A stretch of 64,000 bases of DNA from Gambelia wislizenii. Lineage: Eukaryota > Chordata > Lepidosauria > Squamata > Crotaphytidae. Where the stretch lies: contig JAUMIR010000001.1 of the NCBI GenBank assembly GCA_030847615.1, positions 254,203,187 to 254,267,186 on the forward strand. The letters run 5' to 3'. Made by a program: the position numbers and the translations under genes. Of the stretch, positions 9,990 to 22,600 are shown piece by piece. A model generated the notes under the pieces. It was not told the origin of the DNA, did not search any database, and saw only the letters and a list, made by a program, of their open reading frames with translations. Position 1 is the first letter of the stretch; each line of letters begins with the position of its first letter.

Positions 9990-12570
9990 GATAAAAAATA
10001 AAGCGGCCCATATTTCAACCCATCTTTTGTGTCCTGTCTCATTATTCCATGCATCAATCATTAAAACCTCTACTAGGCCAACTAAAAAGGCACAAAATTA
10101 ATTATGTGAAGGCACAAAGTTCATTGTTCAAACATTTTAAACACACGTTTCTTCATAACGCACAGATGGTTTTTAAAAAGCATGCAGGGAAACATAGTGT
10201 TGAGGGGGGGGGAGTGATGATGTTAAGAGTCATGTAGTTGGCATGTTCTGAGGTCAGACCTATTGGCCTTATTACAATTATAAAACCATTCAAAGTGAAG
10301 CAAACAACTGTGATATTTCTAAGCATTCTTTCACACACACAATTCTAGATGATGTATTAAGCTGTTAGTCTATTCCACAGCTGGCGCCATGCTTGAGTGG
10401 ATCCTCAGGGGTCCACTGGTTATTCTGACCCACAGCTTCTGGGAACTGTAGAGCACATAAGTAAGATTTCTGGTACTGGACTGGTACTGCCTAGTTTCCT
10501 TTCTGCTGCCAGTGAACAGGGGCTTCAGCTGTCCCTACTGGATACTCTTCAGGGCACAATGTTGTGGGAATTTTAAAAGGCAGCCACCATTTGAGTCAGC
10601 CAACTAGAGAGAGTTGACTGATGGTGGTGACACCACCATGTGAAAGGGGCCTAACTGGCATCTCAGTGGTAATTCACTCAGGGCCAAGTCAAGCCAAGTT
10701 CCAACCTTGGCATGGTATGTTAATTCTGAGCCCTGGTCATGATCTGTAATGCATTAAGAGCTTTCTTGATGACCCAAGAAGGGTTACTCATTGACACACT
10801 TCCATTGCAGGGATATAATATTCTGCTCCTGGGCATACTTGAAGTGTGTTGTGTGGCATGCAGGTAAACAGCTTACCTATGCAGCAAGGCTGATTCCTCA
10901 TCCTGTTCTTTAAGTGGAGGAGGCCAAGGCCTTCAAAACTCCTCTAACCCACATCCTTAATTTCTGAGAATTAAGTTTAACTTCCCCTAGAAGACACAGG
11001 ATAACTTAAGATAAACTTTCTTTTGAATGATTTTGTTTATTTACAAAGGGAATAAAGAACTGAAGACAGGACAACAGTAAACTCAGTCCATCATGGAAGA
11101 ATAGTAATTTTAGAATTACAGAATTTTTTTCTGTTCACTGTACAGTATGAAGGACAGACCAGGAGCAAGCCTACTCCCAGCTTCCACATAGAGCTGTCCA
11201 TATACATGTTTTTCCACCTGAGGAGGCACACAGCATGAACCAGGGTCATAGTTGTCTAGATAGAGCCTACTAGTGTAAGAATCCCTTCCACAGTTTCTGC
11301 TGAATGCATCAAGGACAAGGAACAGCCGCACAATTTCACTTTATGAGTTGCAAATGTTTGCCCTGGCAACTCTATTGCGCTTATCCATTCTTGGATATAC
11401 TGGCAATTTTGTACATATATGCTCCCTTCTTGCCTCTCAAGTCTCAAGCATGGGCAAGCTAAATCTGCCATCTCCACCTAAAAACCAAATTATGCCCAGC
11501 CCTGCATCCCCAAGAACAAATTCCTAGAAGTGTTTATGTTCTGAGACAGCCAGATCTGTACAATATCCCTGCCAAGATGTACATGCGTATGCTCAAAAAC
11601 TGAACTACTTTTGACTCTCTGGCCTAGGAGAGCAAGGATTAGTTGGAAAAGGCCTCTCTCCTGGTCAAATCTTGTAGCCAGCACCTCTGCTAAACTTCAA
11701 TATCAATATCATCAGGTTTGCTTAAGTCTCCCGATTAAACTATTGAAATGTTGAATAGCCCTCTCTCTCCCAGCAGGTGGCCCTGCAGTTGTCAAACACA
11801 TTACAGACAGAAAATGACACTGGTAGAAAATGCCACCTTTGGGGCAAGGGTGATTGACTTAACACTTCTGTAGTGTCTTTTCTCAAGGGGGTGCTTGTCT
11901 GAGCCAGTACCACCTTTAACTAAACCAAATACAGTGGGCCATTCCCATGGGGGGTGGATTGGTTCTGGGAAAAACATGGAGGCTCAAGCCCCATATTAAC
12001 CAATGATGGTGCGTGCAAGCAACCGCACACTGACACACCTGTGTGCACATGCTGCCATTGAATAATATGGTGCATGGCTGTCGGCGAATGGCAAGTCCGC
12101 TGATATGACAGACCCACTGTATTGAGTAATGTGTCTCAGGAAGTCAAGCTTGACATCCTTTGTTTGAAGAAGTCCCTTTGTGTTAGAGAAATCCTGATGA
12201 CATGCTTCGGCCTGAGATGTCTTAAAAAGAATTTCAAATTCAGAGCAATTTTATTTTGAGGGTGCAGGAGAGACTGAGCTGCCTGCCTTCTTCTGGAGGC
12301 CCCTTGCTAAGCTGAAACCACTCTTTCACACCTCCAGAATCCAGGATTTTGACCAGAGAATCTTGTGAGCTTATTCTTTTTCAGGCTCCCAGCTATGGCA
12401 TAGAGGATCTTGGTTAGCTTGTCTTCCTTTCCTTGCATAGTTCCAGCCAGACGGGTTAATAGCTTCTAGCAAGTCCAACGGAACCAAGGGGAGGTAATTT
12501 CTCAATCTGTTAAATCTATCTTTTAGGGAGTACTTTTCCTCCATATTACAGCTCCCCACAACTCTCCCCT
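9990..12570. other. Intergenic / 3' flank, no gene recognised
   Basis: Single-copy-looking sequence downstream of CYP20A1. Scattered ORFs of 60-73 codons have no recognisable motif and no splice context. An A-rich tract (about 9965-10005) follows the YR element. Confidence 0.5.
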
Positions 12571-12573
12571 TTC

Positions 12574-12635
12574 ATGTGTGTGTGTGTGTGTGCGCACACA
12601 CACGTGTGTGCATGTACATATGCATATACACACAT
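12574..12635. repeat. (TG)n/(CA)n microsatellite
   Basis: Alternating 'gtgtgtgtgtgtgcgcacacacacgtgtgtgc', which can pair with itself across the gcgc centre. Confidence 0.9.
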
Positions 12636-13215
12636 GTGTGGATTAGGGAAAGTATTATATTGCCCCTACTTTGGAACCTTTTTCTCTCATCTCTCTCTCC
12701 CCTTAGCAACCCCTACAGCTTCAAACTGCTTTTAATTCTAAACTCTCACAGCCTTGCAGGTTTGTTATTCTGTGTTTACTTTTGCCATTTGTGAAGCTCT
12801 ACTGTACTATTTGCTATTCTTTCATTCAGCTATTGTGTATCTCGATTGCTATGTTTAACAGAAAAATCCTCTTTTAGAGAGTTCTGTGTGAATATGGGTT
12901 TTTGAGTCCAATTTGCCTGGCTCACTATTTGCCAAAGTTACATCTCTTATAGGCATGTGTATTCAGAACTTGTATTACTTCATTCATATTTTCAGAGTTC
13001 ATACCCGGTAACATTTCTAGTCTTGATGCTATGGTGATGAAACAGTTAAAGAACCTGGCAACCAAGCTATGACAGGCATCATGAATCCTGAGGTCAGCAT
13101 TTGCTAACAATTCCTTTTTTGCTCTGTTTGATCTACTCTGGCCTAGAGCTGTGTAGCGCTGATGTGGAGAAACTTTTATCATTCTGGAGAGTGATCAAAT
13201 CAAATGCCAACCTCA

Positions 13216-13305
13216 AAATCTCACAGAATCATCATGCTGGAAGGGGTCCAGAGTTCACAGGTCTAACATCCTGCCATAAAACATTCTTCCATGCACTTTA
13301 GGCAT
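13216..13305 (-). mobile_element. Short CR1 3'-end remnant
   Basis: The sequence from 'cacagaatcatcatgctgg' through 'catcctgccataaaac' follows the same order as the CR1 3' ends at 51621 and 58687 (aatcatagaat...gttggaagagacc...ccctgccatgcagg). Heavily diverged. Confidence 0.5.
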
Positions 13306-15076
13306 CCAAAGGAGAAACAAAAAGGGAGACAAAGTTACTAAGGGAATGTGAACACAGCAAATATGAGAGTTCTCGATGTGAATGATTTTCAGTGTCTCAG
13401 TCCCCTGCAATGCTAGAAATTGGAGGACTGAAGGAAAATTTAATGGGGGGCAGAATTCTTAACTGGGGGGCAACATTCTCATTTTACCCCTCCCCATAGC
13501 TACTCCCATGCTGAAGGCACTTTGGAAGAGTACTTTTCATAACCATCTACTGTGTTGACAGGTGGCAGTGGGGCGGGGGAAGGAAGAGGCTACCCAACAA
13601 GACAGACCTACGCAATTTAAACAACTGCTCTGCAAAACAATGCAGAGGACTCATTCAAGCTTTAAGGCCAAGGCCAAGTTACACATTTCAAGGGAAAATC
13701 ACCCTCCCTGCTTGCTGCTAGCTAGAATCCCAAACCTTTAAACTCATGTTAAAGATTTTGCACAGTACATTAAATGGCTTCTCCCATATTAGAGCTAATG
13801 ATATAAACAGTATAAAAATGTGCAACAAACAAAAATTAGCATAAAAAGGTTTTTTTTAAAAGGGAAGGAAGAACTGTTCCTTGAAACAGAGATAGAGAGA
13901 CAGACAGACAGACTGAGTGGTGACCTGATCATAATCTGGAACATATGACCTGTAATGGGGTAATTATACAGAAATGCTGCCTGGGATTCCTTTTGATCCA
14001 AGCTCCATTTGGATGAAACAAAACATTATATTGTTAGTACAGTTGGCTTGAGCCTTTGTCAACATCCACAATGAAGAAGGTGTGTGTGTGTGGGGGGGGA
14101 AACCTTCCTGGCTTTGAAGAGGCTATAACACAAGCCTCAGATTTTAAAAATAACAAGACTGTGTCCTTCTACAGGTAAATTGCTTGAAATTAATATTATC
14201 CAAAATAAACAACCCCCCTGACACAGATTTTATGTATGGATTCAGTCGCTGTATTGAACTACACCTGAACAACTTTGCTCCCCTCCAGTTCACATTAGAT
14301 GTCACTAAGTGCCGCTTACAGCAACCTCTGGTTAACTTGGTTTCCAGTGGACGTACCCATGACTAATTTGGATTGGATCAGAACCCTGAAAGGGGTATAA
14401 ATAAGTAATTTGTGTGTGTGTGTGGTAGTATCCCACCTGCTTTTGTGAGTAATCCTGAAATCTCACAAATGAACTTTCCCAACTCTGTTACAAAATCTTC
14501 ACCATAATTCAAGAAGAAGCAATGACAACTACAATTTTTCAAGACATTTTAAATAATTTTTAATCATTGTTCTTTTGGCTTTCAGTCTGGCTTTCTTAAT
14601 AGACAGCTTGCCAGCATATGTCTTTTGTAGCAAATTAGGGTTTGAATTAAGGGCCTGGCCTTATTGGGATTTATCCTAAACTGCGTTTTCCTATGCTGTA
14701 TCTTAATTCTGAACACATGATCCTTCTTATAAAAAAGTTTTTAAAAATATTCCTTTGTGCATGTGCAGAATGTCTTACCATGATTTGCCCACATGTATCA
14801 CCCATTATGGTTAAGGGCTTCTAGATCAGACCATGTGGCTCCCTTGTAGCTCTGATTTCTGAGAGGAACAGGAACGTATATAATTTCTCTTTAAAAACCC
14901 CTACAAAATTATCCTACAGATCTGTTTATAACAAAGCAAGAGGCAACCCAGATTTTACTGTGGTGAGGCAATTTTAGTTAAGAAAAAGCAGGAGCATTTT
15001 AGGCTGAAAATGTCTAGAGATCATTACACCAAAACACTGAAGTGGTGTAAGCAGATTCTTCTGCCTAAATACAAAT
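13306..15076. other. CYP20A1 3' flank, no feature recognised
   Basis: AT-rich, with short microsatellites: (GACA)n near 13896-13910, (TG)n at 14081-14092 and 14411-14424. It may belong to the CYP20A1 3'UTR. No convincing poly(A) signal with a downstream GT-rich element was singled out. Confidence 0.4.
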
Positions 15077-15088
15077 TTTATTCCCCTC

Positions 15089-15239
15089 TCAATTTCTTTT
15101 GGATATGGTTATCCATGCTTCTTCCTTTGGTGACGTGACAAGCTCATACTTGGTGTCCACGACTTGACCTTCCACAGGGTGCAGGTGGAGTTTCCTCACA
15201 ATCACACTCAGCAGCACTGTAGCTACCGTATAGGCAAAC
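15089..15239 (-). CDS. CYP20A1: CYP20A1 terminal coding exon, residues ~413-462
   Basis: Last coding exon, 151 bp with acceptor ...ttggctag. It completes Arg, then reads [14 protein letters not shown] and K-Y-E-L-V-T-S, ending I-S-K-R-N and TGA at 15091-15089. An AATAAA lies 7 nt after the stop (complement of 15077-15082), which is too close to be a convincing sole poly(A) signal. The true 3'UTR end was not determined. Confidence 0.96.
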
Positions 15240-18200
15240 CTAGCCAACAAAAAAGATACAGCAGTTAAGAACACAGAAAATTGGGTCCCATGACAAGTGA
15301 GCAGAAGAAAGGTATTATCTGAAGGTGATTCCTATCTTCCATGCAACAACCCGTAATGTATCATAACTAACAAGGTTACCTGTCACACAATGCATTTGGG
15401 GAACTGTTTTTTTTTTTTTAAAAAAAAACAACAACAGCACAACAATAATTAGAAATGATGTTATCCATCCATCCTGTAATCAGTAATGTTTACTTGCTAC
15501 TTCCAAAACACTGCTTTTTTTGGTGTGGGGGATCATCTTGAGGAATAGGGGCTATCTGGGTATATTAAAAGTGTTTTATCATCCCCATGGAAGGGCTTTC
15601 CTTTTTTCCCATCACCATCACAGGTGCATTTGGTGGGGACACAGGAGAAACCCCTTCTGGGCAACTGTTCCCCAGACTGTGGAATTCCCTCCTACAGAAA
15701 CTTAGGTTGGCCCCCTCTCTGCTCTCTTTCTGCTGGCAGCCCAAAACCTTTCTGTTTATCCAGACTTTTGAGTGCTAACTATCTGTTGCAGAAAGTCATT
15801 TTAAATGGGGCATGTTGTATTTTTATCATCATCATTATTTTTTAAAATGTTTATTTTTAACATGATTATTTGTTTAATTGTCCAATCAAATCCATTAAAA
15901 ACAGGAAAAGGTTAGCAAAACAGCACACTATTAAACGTTCTAGACATCAAAAACAAGGTTTAGAAAGTGCATAAGGAACAAATACTTTTGAAAAGTAACA
16001 TTCCAAACTCACACCTCATACAAAGCCTCTCTGGATGGTGGTGCATGGAGTGCCTTCCCCAAAATGTCAGATGGGCATGGGAGGAGGAATCTGCTGTTGA
16101 CCAATTTGGGGTGATTCCTCCTAGTCCTCCACCATGCCCTACCCACATTATTCAAGAGGGACCTCTTAAGAAGCTTCTTGCAGAGCACATACAATGTGGT
16201 GGTGGTGGGGAGGGAAAAGTCCAATAACTCCCCTCCATCCACTTAGAATTCAAACACATAGCTGTGTTAGTCTGTAATATCAATAAGCAAGGGGATCCTG
16301 TAACACCTTTGAAACTAACTGGGAGAAAGAAATTGTAACATAAGCTTTTGTAGGCTAAAGACTAAGATGTAGCTGTAGGAAGTAGACTAAGGTCTTGTCT
16401 ATATGGTCAAAACAAAACAAACGGGATGCAAACGTATGGCAATCTGTTCATGTGGACATGCGCATAAATCCGTGTCATTTGGAAGGGGGGCAGCCAAATC
16501 CACCGCAAAGTCTGTGTGCATTGCGTCCGGGGCTTCATCCGGATTTTTAAAAAAGCTCTGTAGGACATGCAAATATGCAATTGTTTGAACACTCGCATTC
16601 GCACAGATACGAACAGGTAGTGTAATCTGATCAGCTGGATGAGCAGCGGGGCAGGGCTAACAAACAGGGAAAGTGCCTGCAGCCGCCATGTTAAACTTTT
16701 GACTAAGCGAGGGTCTGGTAAGTCGGTAACATGGTGATCTCATACTCTTTTTTTGTTGTTGTAAATACAGTTTACAGTTGGACCCCGAATCTGCTGGGGA
16801 TTGGTGCTGGGAACCCCTGTGGATACTGAAAACCATGGATAACAGTGAACACCATTGAAAATAATGGGACTTCTGGTTTAAAATACCATAGAGTTGCCTT
16901 GGAGGACTTAGAAAATGGCTAGACAGGACGTATTTTCTAGGAAGACCATTTTCTAGGAAGACTGTCTGGTAGGTGTGCTGTTCTGTGTCCTGTGGATAAC
17001 TGAATCAGTGGATAATGAATAAGTGGATACGGGGGTCCTACTGTACAAACTATTGCTTGTGCGCACCATAGGAAACTTTTTTTAAAAAAAATTGGGAGTA
17101 GATTTAAAATCATGAGTAAATCATGTTGCTGTCCTTGAATGTTGCTGTCCTTGAACAAGCAGGGATCACCAGCATTGAGGCCATGATATTGAGAACACAG
17201 CTGCGCTGGGCAGGTCACGTTTCTAGGATGGAGGACCATCGCCTCCCAAAAATACTACTCTACGGTGAACTCGCCACGGGTCAGCGTAAGAGGGGCGCTC
17301 CAAAAAAGCGATACAAAGACTCCCTGAAACAACATCTCAGGCTTGGCCAAATTGATCACCAACAGTGGTCCGCCCTGGCCTCACATCGGGAGGCATGGAG
17401 ACGCAATATCCACAATGCTGCAGCCTTATTTGAGAACTCACGACGAACAAGTCTTGAAGAGAAACGACAACGCAGAAAGAATCACAACCCAAAAACATCA
17501 CCCAAGGAGTCCTTCTGCTGCGCTTTTTGCAACCGGACTTGTTTATCTCGGATTGGCCTTTTTAGTCATCAGCGCGCTTGCAGAAGGCGCGGGATGAGTC
17601 CTTCCTGAATCTTCGTTTGCGAAGAAAAGCCAGAGAGAGAGAAATCACTTGGAGCTGCCATCTTGGATAGGGGGTCATGTGGAGTTTAGGGGGGGCTCTT
17701 TTGATCATGAAGACAGGTTGCATATCTATGAAAGCTTATGCTACAATTTTCTCTCTCTCAGTCTCAAAGGTGCTACAAGATCCCCTTGCTTACTTCTACC
17801 CCACTTAGTTTGAGGTCCAAGCCAGAATGTGCAACAAAGAAGATCATATAATCCACCGTATAGACAAAACTAGACAAATTCTACAGAACATCACTTGGGA
17901 TGGATCCCCTCCCCCCAGGCTTTTTTTAAAAGATAAAACCAATTTTCTTGTTATTCCCTCACCTCAGTTCAGGGCACTCCTGGCTCCCTGAAAAACCCAG
18001 GAGGGAGAAGTTTTTCACTGCTGATTCATCACTGAACCTGTCTGGATCAAACCTACAACAGGATAAGAGTAGTGGAAGACAGAAGGCAAAGATTAGTGCA
18101 CTCCCTTGAAAACTAGATCTACAAAAAAATGCCATTATCAACAAACTGAGAAATACATCAACACAAAAGATGGGCTCCCATTGTCTGGATCTATCCTGAT

Positions 18201-19581
18201 CTCTGATTTTGCACCATTTGGCTGGCATGTTTCAATCTAATTTTTCTTCTGCTCCCACCCCCTTCCCCTGCTGCCTGCACCAAGCCTCCTCCCAGTTTTT
18301 CTCAATCCAGCTGGCCTGCAAACAAATGTGTGCACAGGAGGTGATGATTCATTACAAAGAAAAGCTTGTTTCACCATCAGGTCAGTGGGGATTTTTAAAC
18401 AAGCAATTACACAGCCTAGCCTAAATTAACGTTAAGAATCCCATAATCAAGGGATTGACAAGGCAGTAAGATGATGCCAGGCTGTTTACTTCCATGGGGG
18501 GGGGGAAGGGGGGAAGTATTTACCAACACATCATATTGATTAAAGGCCACACCAGAATATGTGCACCAGTTTTCAAAAGCATGGCATTGTACTGGCTATT
18601 GGATCCTTTTGTGTTAGGTTTCTCCACCTTCCTCTTAATGGCCAAATTGAATTTGTTTCACTGTAAGTTCCAATTGGTCTTTAACAAGAGCAGTGTGGAA
18701 AATGATGCATTCTCCAAGGGATATTGCAGAGATGGCCAGGACCCGCTGGATTATCACTGTATCAACTGGTGCAATTGCCACAGGCTGACTAGGGGCCCTG
18801 TGGTGAGAAACAAATGTTTATAGTTTTCTTCTTCTCTTTTCACAGCCAGTTTCTAAATTACCTGTTGCTTCTGTTGTCAACAACCACTTTGTGTGTTACT
18901 TTAGTAACTGAGTACAAATCCATAGGACTGACCTGTTAGTTTCACTCAAGTTGCAGGACTGAAAATGTACTGATGCAGTCTGGAGATGTTACTGTCTATT
19001 GTACTTTGTATTTTATTATTATCCATGTATTTGAGCAATAGCATTAGCAATAGCATTGATATTTCTATACCGCTTATCAGTGCCAAAGCACTCCCTAAGC
19101 TGTTTATAATGTGTTAGCTAATTGCCCCCAACAAGCTGGATACTCATTTTACCAACCTAGGGAAGGATGGAAATCGGAGGGGTCGTTTACACAGGCAAAT
19201 ATTCCTCTAAATATACCGCTAAGATAGCTCATAGTTCCCACGGATCGCAGCACAGCATCGCCTCATTCAGAAGGGGGGAAGGTAAAACACCCAAATATAG
19301 CGTGCCAAGGAATGTCGCTACTTTTGCTGGTATATTTGCAATGTAGCGCTTTATTGGCAGTGTAAACTACCATTCTGTTAAGAGCTTCCGCAGGTCTTTA
19401 CTGTGACTGGTTGCTATGATGTAAGGGGCGGGCTTAAAAGAGAGGGACAGCGTTCAGTAGCGATCAGGAAACTTTGAAAAATCCTCTCTGCTATTTTGCA
19501 GAAGGTCTGCCAAGAAAAAGGATTCCCAAGACCTTTCAGTCATAAAGTTCCTATCTGTCAGCTCTGCTTGGGGGAGGGAGG

Positions 19582-19628
<47 letters not shown>

Positions 19629-22600
19629 GGGGGACTGAGGGACAGAGAGTCAAAAATCCTCTGCTATTTTGCAAGTCTGTGAACCCTGACTAAACAAATC
19701 GTGCTGGAAAAACTTGTGATAGGTTCACCTTAGGATCCACGGCATGGCAGCAAGGTCTTTCAGCAGAGAGATTACTGTCCCTCTGCTTCAGGGAGTGGGT
19801 TCATTTACAGGCAGATTTACAGAGACACAGAGACAGAGCCACTTCTTTGATCTCCCCCCCTGCTATTTGGGCTGTCTGTGAGTCTTTAGCTCGGAAATGC
19901 AAGGCTTCAAAGGAGGGTCTATGCCCTTCCCCATACAGCCTTTGTCTGCTTGGGAGGCCACACACCCCACACTTTTTCAAGTCTGAACGAAAACACGGCA
20001 TAATTAGAAAAAAAAAACCTGACTGGCACAGATGCGGAAAAGAATTAAAGCGCAAGTTGCCGCAATAAATCTGCTGTGTAAACCAGCCCTGAGTCAATCT
20101 TGGAGCCCTCTGGGATCAAACTCAACTTTGTGGCTTGCAGTACTGGCTTTTAACCACTGTGCCACCAGGCATAATTAATTTGCATGCCACTTCTCCTAGA
20201 ACAGGGCACATATGCAGAAACAGAGGATCTATTTTTAGAACTGCTCCAGGATCCCAACCTTTTAAGCTGGCCTTGAAAATTTAGGGTCCAGGGGAAAAAG
20301 TCCAAATTGCAATCCCATGGTTGGTTTTTTAAATGGTATTCCAAAATCTGAAACCCAAGGAAGGCCAGCCTCAGGTAGAGCTGGCTCAGTCTTTTCTGTG
20401 TTACACTCCAAAGAAAAAATGGAGGTGGTCTTTTAAAAACAACTCTGCATTTACCATTCTACCTCTTCATAAGCCACTCCAATATTGCAGCTTTGAATCA
20501 GAGTTGGAAGGGAGCATAAGGTCCATCTAATGCAACCCACTGTCTTGCAGGAACACATAAGCAAAGCACTTCCATGAGATGGCCATCCAATCTCTGTTTT
20601 AAAAACCCCAAAGAAGGAAAGTTCAGCACCTTAAGGCAACCTATTTCAGTGTTCAACAGCTTTTACAGTCAAAAGCATTTTCCTTATATTTAGATGGAAT
20701 CTTTTTTCTTGAAATTTGGAGCCATCAGTTCACATCCTAATCTCTGGAGCAAAAAAGATTACTCCATCTTCTACATGACATCCCTTCAGAAATTTAAAGA
20801 TCATGTCATTTCTCAGTCTTCTCTTCTCTAAGCTAAACATACTCAGCTCCGTAAGTTGTTCCTCATAAGGCTTGGTTTCTAGACTTCTGATCATCTTGGT
20901 CACCCTCCTGTGGACATGCTCTAGTTTGTCAATGCCTTCTTGAACTGTGGTGCCCAGAACTCGGCACATTATTCCAGGTGAGGTCTGACTAAAGCAGAAT
21001 TGATCTGGACACTGTACTGTGTTGATGCAGCCTAGAACTGCATTGACTATTTACTTACAGACATACCAGCATCTATAGTTCTACTGCTTCAAAGCTCTCT
21101 CACCTCTTCACTTCCAGAACTAAAGTAACAGCAGCCAGAGAACAAAAAGGGTCCTCAGAGGAGGTTTCCTTTAATTAAACTTAATGTCTCCATGAATTAC
21201 AACAGTAACCCACTTTATTTCAACCTCAGCCCTACCCTTGCTTTTTCTGAATGATGCTAGAAGTTGCCACCTGCAGGTTAAAGAGAGCTACAACATTTCC
21301 TTTCATACTGTGGAATTTAAATTTTGAAGCCAAAACCCTTTAAAACAAAACAAAACACATTAATATCTGGAAATAATGAGGTAGACCCTTTGTAGCCTCC
21401 AAAAGAGAAGACCTTCATTGATGTTTCCTCCTCTGAACCACAATCTGATGAAATGGCAACATTTCATTCTCACAGCATTTTTTTAAAAAATGCAGCAAAC
21501 ATTTATAACAGAAAGTTAGAAGAACAAGTTAATTGGTTCCCCCCCAACATAATGCTACAAACTCAGCTAGCAAGATCATATTACAGTTATGTAACATTCT
21601 GAATATATAAGCAAATGTGCACCATTTTTCACTTTGTTCACCAGCTTCTAACTTTAAGCAAAAGTGCACAATTTTTCTGTAAGCAGAAGTAAAAATGCAC
21701 TATTTTTCACTCTGTTCACCAGCTTCTACATGTTTGTGAACACATAGTTCAGGGAGCTGAACTACATGTTCACAAACAGATCCTTGGTCTATCTCATTTC
21801 AGAATGCTGGGTGGGGTGAGGAATCACATTCAATTCTCCTCAATTTCTAAAACTGCCTGTTAAAAAGCAATGTACTAAGATGAGGTGGGCATAATAAAGC
21901 CCTTGGACCCCACTTTCTTGGTTTCAGAAATCCCCACGACTCCCCCAACCCCCCCCCAACTCCACATCTTTTAAAAAGTGTAATTTTCAGGCCATTTTTG
22001 CCCCCAAATCCTGCAGAAAGATCCCCAAACATGCGGAAACACACAAAAGTACCTCCACCCCCTGCCCCACAAACAACCCAGAACCCTGTATTAGCCCCCA
22101 ACACCTCCAGTTTCCCTCTGCAGTCCCTCTCAAAATGGTGGCAGGAAATGAAATGATGTCACTTCCTGTCACTCTTTTGAGGGCAACTTTAGAGAGCAAT
22201 GGACGTTTTTGGGCTTGCTGTGGGGGGATGCAGCTCAAAAGTAGGGCTGGCAGGGGAGACTGGCGCTGGTTCCCCACACAGTTGCCATGTGCTGATACAC
22301 TTCTTTTCCTACTGTTGGTGTTGGAGTTGTTTTTGTTTCTGCTCAGCAGAACATTTACAGGCATTCAGTTCTTCACTCATATCTAAAAGGCAGCAACCTA
22401 AAGGGAACACAACACAACCCAACCCAACCACACATTCAGAACCAAGTGGCAAATTCAGCAAAGATGGGGAGCAGAGGGATAAAGCCAGGACAAAATGGCT
22501 TTCGTTCCATACTTGTAAGGCAACGGCCAAGCTGAGCTGTCCTGCAACACCACGCCAAGAGCATAGAGCACAAGAGTCTGAAAAGGAAGGGGAAATGCAT

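Larger units (their letters stand above)
5430..9990 (+). mobile_element. Ngaro-type tyrosine-recombinase retrotransposon, degraded
   Basis: Plus-strand order: gag-like frame, CCHC knuckle, reverse transcriptase, RNase H, tyrosine recombinase, SGNH hydrolase-like domain. A hydrolase domain after the recombinase is, from recall, characteristic of vertebrate Ngaro elements and absent from DIRS1 types. I could not find the split direct repeats expected at the ends, so the limits are approximate. Every domain carries a stop, frameshift or deletion. It lies 5 kb beyond the CYP20A1 stop codon, antisense to the gene. Confidence 0.8.
16383..17720. mobile_element. hAT-like DNA transposon copy 2 with two nested insertions
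   Basis: The left end 'tagactaaggtcttgtctat' resembles the right terminus of the 1806-2432 copy. Then 'cagatacgaacaggtagtgtaatctgatc' and 'ccgccatgtt' follow that copy's reverse complement. The body is interrupted by a Tigger-like MITE (16773-17045) and a LINE 3' fragment (about 17104-17640), after which matching sequence ('catgtggagtttagggggg') resumes. The right end is poorly preserved. Confidence 0.55.
19025..20175 (+). mobile_element. SINE-like repeat split by a DNA transposon
   Basis: 19025-19180 and 20088-20175 together match the uninterrupted copies at 50005-50236 and 62280-62483 ('caaagcac..cctaag', 'aattgcccccaacaagctg', 'gtggcttgcagtactggc', 'aaccactg.gccaccaggc'). The gap is the element at about 19185-20087. 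Confidence 0.75.

Noticed and set aside
11116..11684. Cluster of minus-strand ORFs of 64-73 codons
   Set aside because: No recognisable motif, no consistent frame or splice sites; probably chance or a very old repeat.
15077..15082. AATAAA (minus) as the CYP20A1 poly(A) signal
   Set aside because: Only 7 nt after the stop codon, leaving almost no 3'UTR; not accepted as the main signal without RNA evidence.
17959..18228. 89-codon ORF as an independent small gene
   Set aside because: Only 17963-18052 is coding (CYP20A1 haem-loop exon); the rest reads through the acceptor into the intron.
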